This document shows, one piece after another, positions 58,601-64,000 of a stretch of DNA of 64,000 bases. The notes under the pieces were generated by a model. It saw only the letters and a list, made by a program, of their open reading frames with translations, did no database searches and was not told the origin of the DNA. Within the stretch, counting starts at the first letter, position 1. Each line of letters begins with the position of its first letter. Source of the stretch: Ehretia macrophylla (lineage: Eukaryota; Streptophyta; Magnoliopsida; Boraginales; Ehretiaceae); contig CM075773.1 in NCBI GenBank assembly GCA_037974665.1, forward strand, positions 63,456,763-63,520,762. The letters run 5' to 3'. The position numbers and the translations under genes are program-made.

Positions 58601-59240
58601 TTCTGGGCCATATTATTTCTCAGCAGAGTATTGCAATAGATCCTGCAAAGATTAAAGCAGTCTTGTCCTAGAAGAGACCCAAGAATATGACCGAGGTGCG
58701 TAGTTTTCTTGGCTTGACTGGATAGTATCGCAGATTCGTTTCAGATTTTTCCAAGATTGCAGGCCCTTTGATTACCAAGCTTACTCAGAAAAGGACCAGT
58801 TTTATATGAGATGATAAATATGAGAGTAGCTTTCAGGAATTGAAGAAAAGATTGACTACAGCTTCTATTCTCGCATTGTCCGAGGGAAATGAGAACTTTG
58901 TGATTTACAGCGATACTTCGAAAGAAGGTTTGGGCTGCGTATTGATGCAGAATAGTAGGGTAATCGCCTATGCCTCCCAGAAATTGAAACCATATGAGGG
59001 CAATTATCCTACTCATAATATAGAATTGGCTGTTATTGTGTTCGCACTGAAAAAATTGCGCCATTATTTGTGGGGTAACAGATTTGAGATATATACTAAT
59101 CACAAGAGTTTGAAATATCTGTTTTTGCATAAAGAACTGAATATGAGGCAAAGGTGTTGGATATAGCTACTAGATGACTATAATTGTGCCATTAATTACT
59201 TGTCGGGAAAAGCTAATGTTGTTATTGATGCACTTAATCG
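58601..59240 (+). pseudogene. Chromovirus RNase H, element B
   Basis: Sequence from HIISQQ-like to [18 protein letters not shown] and [19 protein letters not shown]. The acidic residues in VIYSDTS and IELAV are present; the third, usually TDHKSL, is N here. Stops occur near 58670, 58722, 58807 and 59165. Confidence 0.88.
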
Positions 59241-60560
59241 AAAAGCAAGCATTGCAAGTATGATAATTAAGAGTTGGGAGTTAGTTGAGAATATCAGTTT
59301 GTGGAAGCCAAAAACTACTCAAGCCGGGATTTTATTTAAAAATTTATAAGTTTAACCCTTGTTATTGTCTCAGATTCATGAAGCTCAGTAGAATGATCCA
59401 CAACTTCAGAAAATCAAAGATCGAATCAAATAGAGAGAGTCATATTTTAAAGTGCATGATGATGGTATTCTGCGCTTCAGAAATAGGGTTTATGTCCCTA
59501 ATGATCAAAACTTGAAAAAGGAGATCCTTGATAAGGCTCACAATACTAAATATACCATTCACCCAGGTGATACTAAAATGTATCGGGATCTGAAACAACA
59601 CTATTGGTGGAACAATATGAAAATGGAGATTGCCGAGTTTGTATCCTAATACTTGACTTGTCAGCAAGTTAAAGCAAAATACCAGCGACCAGCAGGTCTA
59701 TTACAACCTTTGGCCATTCCTAGATGGAAATGGGAACATGTTACAATTGATTTCGTTACAGATTTGCCAAGGACAATGAAAGGTTTTGATGCTATATGGG
59801 TTGTAGTAGACAGGCTAACAAAGACTACTCACTTTATCCCAATGAATAAGCATGACTGTCTTGAGAAACTAGCAGATCTATATGTTGCAAATATTGTGAA
59901 ACTACATGGAGTGCTGGCGAGTATTGTACGAGATAGAGATCCTCAATTCACGTCTCAATTCTGGCAGCGGTTGCAGGTATTCCTGGGAATTAAATTGAGT
60001 TTCAACACAGCTTATCATCCTCAGACTGATGGGAAATCAGAGAAAACTATCTAAATATTATAAGATATGCTGAGGGCTTGTGTATTAAATTTCAGAAAGA
60101 GTTGGGAGAAACATTTACCTTTAGCAAAGTGCGCATATAACAACACTTATCAATCTACTATTGACATCGCTCCGTATGAGGCTTTGTATGGACATGAATT
60201 TCAGTCTCCTTTATATTGGGATGAAGTTGGGGAAATAAAAATCATTGATCTAGCCTTGTTGCCTGAACTTCTGGAGATGATTGAAAATGTGCACCTCATC
60301 CGTCGAAGGATGCTTACTGCTCAAAGCAGGCAAAAGAGTTATGCTGACAAGCGCAAACGAGACATGGAATTTGAGGTAGGCGATCAAGTTTTCTTAAAAA
60401 TATATCCCCGTAAGGGTTTGGTGCGACATAGTAAATGTGGAAAGCTGAGTCTGAGATATGTTGGGCCTTTTGAAATCATTGTAAGGGTTGGTAAGTTGGC
60501 TTATCACTTGGCATTACCTCCTAGTCTTTCTTAACTTCTTGATGTGTTTCATGTGTCCAT
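59241..60560 (+). pseudogene. Chromovirus integrase, element B
   Basis: The zinc-binding region lies at about 59530-59670 (HNTKYTIHPGDTKMY, then LTCQQVKAKYQRPAG, with a stop between). The core follows in the 59653-60054 frame: WEHVTIDFVTDLP, WVVVDRLTKTTHFIPM, RDRDPQFTSQFW and AYHPQTDGKSE, so the D, D, E residues are all present. A stop lies at 60052-60054. The C-terminal part (60067-60534) includes YEALYG and the GPFEI/VGKLAYHLALPP module. Defective but recently active by its level of preservation. Confidence 0.92.
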
Positions 60561-60825
60561 GTTAAGAAAGTATCATTTTGATCCATCTCATGTGCTTGAG
60601 CCAGAGCCGTTGCAGCTTAATGAGAACTTGTCTTATGAGGAGAACCCTATTCGTATTCTAGATTAGAAAGTTCAAGAACTACGTACAAAGAAGATTCTGA
60701 TGGTTAAAGTCTTGTAGGATCACCATGGTATAGAATAGGCTACTTGGGTGAGGCGAGATCAGATAAAGCAGCAGCACCCCGAGTTGTTTTGAGAATCAAG
60801 TAAGAATTTTGGGGACGAAATTATT
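60561..60825 (+). pseudogene. Chromodomain tail of element B
   Basis: It parallels 53600-53880: EEN then PIRILD, a stop, KVQELRTKKILMVKVL, another stop, and a short end near QQHPELF. Same type II chromodomain as in element A, with more stops. Confidence 0.8.
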
Positions 60826-60826
60826 T

Positions 60827-60840
60827 TAAAGGAGAGAGGA
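60827..60840 (+). promoter_or_regulatory. Polypurine tract of element B
   Basis: aaaggagagagga directly before the LTR start TGTGAAGCCCG at 60841. Confidence 0.8.
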
Positions 60841-61625
60841 TGTGAAGCCCGAACCTGATAATAGTAAATATTTAATTAAGGTGCATCTACTATTTGCATT
60901 TAATCGACTTGTTCTTGTTATTTGAATCATTATGTGCTTATACTACATTAAAAGTAAGTAGAGTTAATGATAATTAGAAAGTAGAATACAAAGTAATAAG
61001 CATAATAAGGGCATTATGGTACATAAGCTATTTTAAGCTAGCAATTAACATGTGGCAACACTAGAACTTTCTATCTAAGCCAAACAAAGTCATAAAATCT
61101 AACAAAATAAAAGAAATAAAAAGAAGATAAGAGAGAGATGTGAGATATCGTTATAAGAGAAAAAAAAAAGAGAAAGCAAACAACTAGGGCAAAACCGTGA
61201 GGGAAGAAGAGAGAAGGAAAAAGAAGAAAAATGAGGGAAATCTTGTTTTCTAACTCAATTTCTAGCTCTTTTGTGCTTTCTCTACAAGGATTAGTCGAGG
61301 GGTTTATGTGTTTTTGTATTTTCTTGTAGTTTAAAGAGTGGTAAGTTTATGTGAATGCTAGGAAATGATGGTTTAAGCAATAAAATTTCATATTAACATG
61401 ATCAATGCAAAAAACTTGTGCAAAATACTTTAGAAAGTTAGAAATTTTGTATGTTGTTTAATATGTAGGTTATGGTTATATTATGGTATGGTAGACTTAG
61501 CTATGGAATCATGTTCTAGAATGTTTATTGCAAGAATTTGTGTATTATAACTCTTGGTAGTTAGAATTTTATGTAAATGATCTAGTTGTGTAGTATGTTG
61601 CATAATATGTAGTTTATGTGTTTTA
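60841..61625 (+). mobile_element. 3' LTR of element B, first part
   Basis: It matches 53898-54675, including the ctagggcaaaaccgtgagg segment. It is broken at about 61625, where unrelated sequence starts; LTR similarity resumes at 62095. Confidence 0.85.
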
Positions 61626-62094
61626 TATTTAATATGTAAAGCGTTGCAGTTTTGCAAAGAGAAAAGAATTTGCAATTTTTGGCACAAATGGTAACCCAAG
61701 ACGCACAACTAATCAAATTCACAAAAAAAAAGGAAAAGAACAATAAAAGTTATTAAAAATCAAGAAAAAAGAAGAAGTTAAAAACATATTAGATAGTGAA
61801 TTCAATCAAGAAAATAAAACTCTATCAAATAGTGAATTCAATCAAGAAAATAAATAGAAATAATCATTCAAGAAAACAAAACATAGAATAGGGTCTAAAT
61901 TTAGATACATAAACCAAATCACCAAGATAGTCGACAGAGAATTGTGTAGGCCATGGGAATTTGTTAGGTGCGAGGGTTACAACTCTAAGACGCCCTTCCT
62001 TTTTTTATTTTCTTTGGGTTACAATAAAGGCTGAAATTGTGGTTAGAACTCAAAATATCCTATTACATCTGTTGCTACCCGACGATTCCATCTA
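61626..62094. repeat. LINE-derived sequence and LINE-associated repeat (copy 4) replacing the LTR middle
   Basis: It begins with gttgcagttttgcaaag, the RNase H end of the LINE, continues with the repeat (from about 61680) through about 61975, then about 120 bp of unassigned DNA. About 1 kb of LTR (including the GC-rich block) is missing at this position. Confidence 0.75.
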
Positions 62095-62400
62095 ATTGTT
62101 TGGCTATGAACTAGGAATGTGGATTATGATGTTTTGCAAGTTGTATAGCTCGTTTTGCAACAAAGTTTCATTGTGCACTTATTGGAACATAGCTTTTGAC
62201 TTGTAGAAATTAAATGAGCTAGTTGTAAGTTTATGAACTACATTGACAATGTAACTAAAGCACATTTAGCTTACTTTTGTACTTGGAATTGTAAATGTTG
62301 CTAGGTTTGTATAGACTTATTATGGAAAAATGTTGTGTTTAACATGATATGCATAAACAGAGTTTCAAGAAGTTGTGTTGTGTATTTGTTGTTGGCTTTG
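62095..62400 (+). mobile_element. Chromovirus LTR fragment, last part
   Basis: It matches 15510-15830 and 55675-55950 (aatgtggattatgatgttttg, cataaacagagtttcaag). Confidence 0.8.
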
Positions 62401-63448
62401 AGCATAATTGTACAGGTGTTGGAATGTCCGTAATACAGAGGAACCTCTGTCCGATTTTTGTCGTGTTCAAACTTGACTTCTAGGAAGGGGTTGGGGATGC
62501 AGACATGGGGGGGTAGGGTAGGATGGGGGTGCTGAAGTGGGATGGGGTAGGCTGGGTGGAGCTGATGGGGGGTAGGGTGGAGGGGTAGAGGATAGCTAAC
62601 GGGGTATGGGGTATGGGGTATGGGGTATGGGGTGTGGGGTGTGGGGTGGTGGACTGAGTGGCTGACGGTGGGGATGGGGGGTTGGGAAGGGTGAGGTGAG
62701 AAAGATGATGATTTTTTTTAAAACGTTTTTTGGATTGAAAGAACGGGATGAGAGAGAATAAAAAAGAGAAAAAAACTGTACAATATAAGGGTAAAAATGT
62801 CATTTTACTAAATTTTTTAACGGCATTAGTTTAAAAGAGACGGAGGGAGGGTTGAAATTTTTGATAGTTTTGCTAACACAGGGGGGCGGGTTGATATATA
62901 TGGGTTTTACAAGGGAATGAAATGATATTTATCCTTTTATTTATATGTCAACACCAATCATTTTGCACATCTTTTAAATCTAAATATCAAGGATAATTTG
63001 GACTTTTTGGTGCCTACTTTGTCCATATTCTGACCAGCTTTGGCCTGTGTCAGTCGCCGGCTCTTTCACTTGTCTTGTCATTTTCGCTACATTTTTGTCG
63101 TAGCCAGAGAGAAATGTTTAGGGATTAAGTGCTATATAGAAAGACATCAAAGTTAATAAATCTTAAATTATTTCATAAATGTCCTATTAATCTACTTTCT
63201 TGACAAATCTTAAATTAGTTCTTCCTTTGAAACAGATCAATCTAGCCATGAGCAAATTGCAGCAGATTAAGTACTAATAAAGTGACAACTATGACTAAAC
63301 GATGATGATAGTTTAAACAGAACAAATTAGAAGACAGTGTTACCAATTCAAAATTGAAAACCGCTTGAGAAAATAATTCCAGTGCTGGCAGAAGCATAAT
63401 TCACACCTCAAATCATATCTTCCAAATTTCTAGTCTGCCCAAGATAAC
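62401..63448. repeat. Repeated segment with a G-rich tract, second copy
   Basis: It matches 15841-16892. The G-rich tract at about 62480-62700 contains a run of ggggtat/ggggtgt 7-bp units near 62600-62645. The antisense proline-rich open frame 62480-62803 is low complexity. Confidence 0.75.
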
Positions 63449-63640
63449 TTGGCACAAATGGTAACCCAAGATGCACAACTAATCAAATTCACAAAAAAAA
63501 AGGAAAAGAACAATACAAGTTATTGAGAATCAAGAAAAAAATAAGTTAAAAACGTATCAAAAAGTGAATTCAATCAAGAAAATAGAGCTCTATCAAATAG
63601 TAAATTCAATCAATAAAATAAATAGAACTAATAATTCAGG
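63449..63640. repeat. LINE-associated repeat, copy 5
   Basis: It matches 16893-17094, again immediately before the LINE reverse transcriptase. Confidence 0.75.
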
Positions 63641-64000
63641 GTAAAGAGATCCCATATGTCCAAGCCTTTTTATTATTGTTGCTAAATATCTATCCTGGGC
63701 ATCAACAAATTATTCTCTAATTTCCCAGCTTTAAAGTATAAGACTGGCTCTTTTTTCTCTGTTACTCACCTCTCATTTACAAATGACATAATCATCTTCT
63801 CTAATGGCAACAAGAGTGCTATTAAAAAGTTGATGAATTTTCCGAATCACTATGAACATGTCTCTAGATAGCAAGTCAACAAAGATAAAAGTGGTTTAAT
63901 TATAGACAAAAAAGTTCCTAGCTCTAGAATTGGCATCATAGCTGGTGCTTCAGATTACAAGCAACAACAATTTCCATTCAAATATCTTGGAGTACCCCTT
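63641..64000 (+). pseudogene. LINE reverse transcriptase fragment, uninterrupted copy (runs off the window)
   Basis: It matches 17095-17449 and ends ggagtacccctt, continuing into what is 19876 onward in the first copy. The box that reads FADD in the other copy is changed (tttacaaatgacata, FTNDI), and a stop replaces a Q codon (agatagcaagtc). It is a decayed copy that continues beyond 64000. Confidence 0.8.

Overview
This window reads as plant nuclear DNA, most likely a eudicot and perhaps Solanaceae (family-level placement is a guess from repeat style). It is AT-rich, has plant-type introns, a NAC transcription factor, a PIF/Harbinger transposon, chromovirus-type Ty3 retrotransposons, plant LINEs with an RNase H domain, and (TA)n/(GT)n microsatellites. 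There is no sign of bacterial or organellar organisation. Only one host gene looks intact: a single-exon divergent NAC gene at 21333-22679 on the + strand. Almost everything else is transposable elements in several nesting layers.

Layout. 1-2.8 kb: non-coding, with a ~105-bp minisatellite. 2.8-4.4 kb: a decayed copy of the NAC gene 3' end and downstream DNA, split by a 438-bp mini solo LTR. 4.8-10.9 kb: part of an LTR retrotransposon split by a 4.34-kb PIF/Harbinger element (5851-10192) carrying both a DDE transposase gene and a MYB/SANT-like gene. 11.8-14.3 kb: a 2.46-kb solo LTR. 14.4-17.4 kb: a chromovirus LTR fragment, a G-rich tract and a LINE reverse transcriptase fragment, which is split by a second solo LTR (17450-19875). 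20-26 kb: LINE RNase H end, repeat, the NAC gene, and further partial NAC duplications. 27.4-30.2 kb: a second copy of the LTR element of 4.8-10.9 kb, without the Harbinger insertion. 30.8-31.4 kb: a Mutator-like MITE with a perfect 9-bp target duplication. 32.4-36.3 kb: a chimeric nested LTR. 37.3-47.6 kb: a minus-strand LTR retrotransposon without recognisable coding capacity, in an LTR-internal-LTR-internal arrangement and invaded by a 2.8-kb solo LTR. 47.6-51.2 kb: a LINE fragment split by a third 2.5-kb solo LTR. 51.2-62.5 kb: two tandem, degenerate Tekay/Del-like chromoviruses sharing an LTR. 62.5-64 kb: a second copy of the G-rich/LINE segment of 15.8-17.4 kb.

Working relationships. 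Three insertions can be checked inside the window because a paralogous empty site is present: the Harbinger element (empty site near 28432), the 438-bp LTR (near 24142) and the LTR in the LINE (near 63992). The NAC gene is the centre of a local duplication cluster with at least three truncated copies of its 3' part. The Harbinger element carries the usual two-protein set, but both reading frames have nonsense changes, so it is probably dead unless helped in trans. I found no novel multi-gene system. The most unusual points are the 3-nt spacing between the two Harbinger reading frames, a GC-rich block shared by different LTR families, and a small repeat placed both before the RT and after the RNase H parts of LINE copies.
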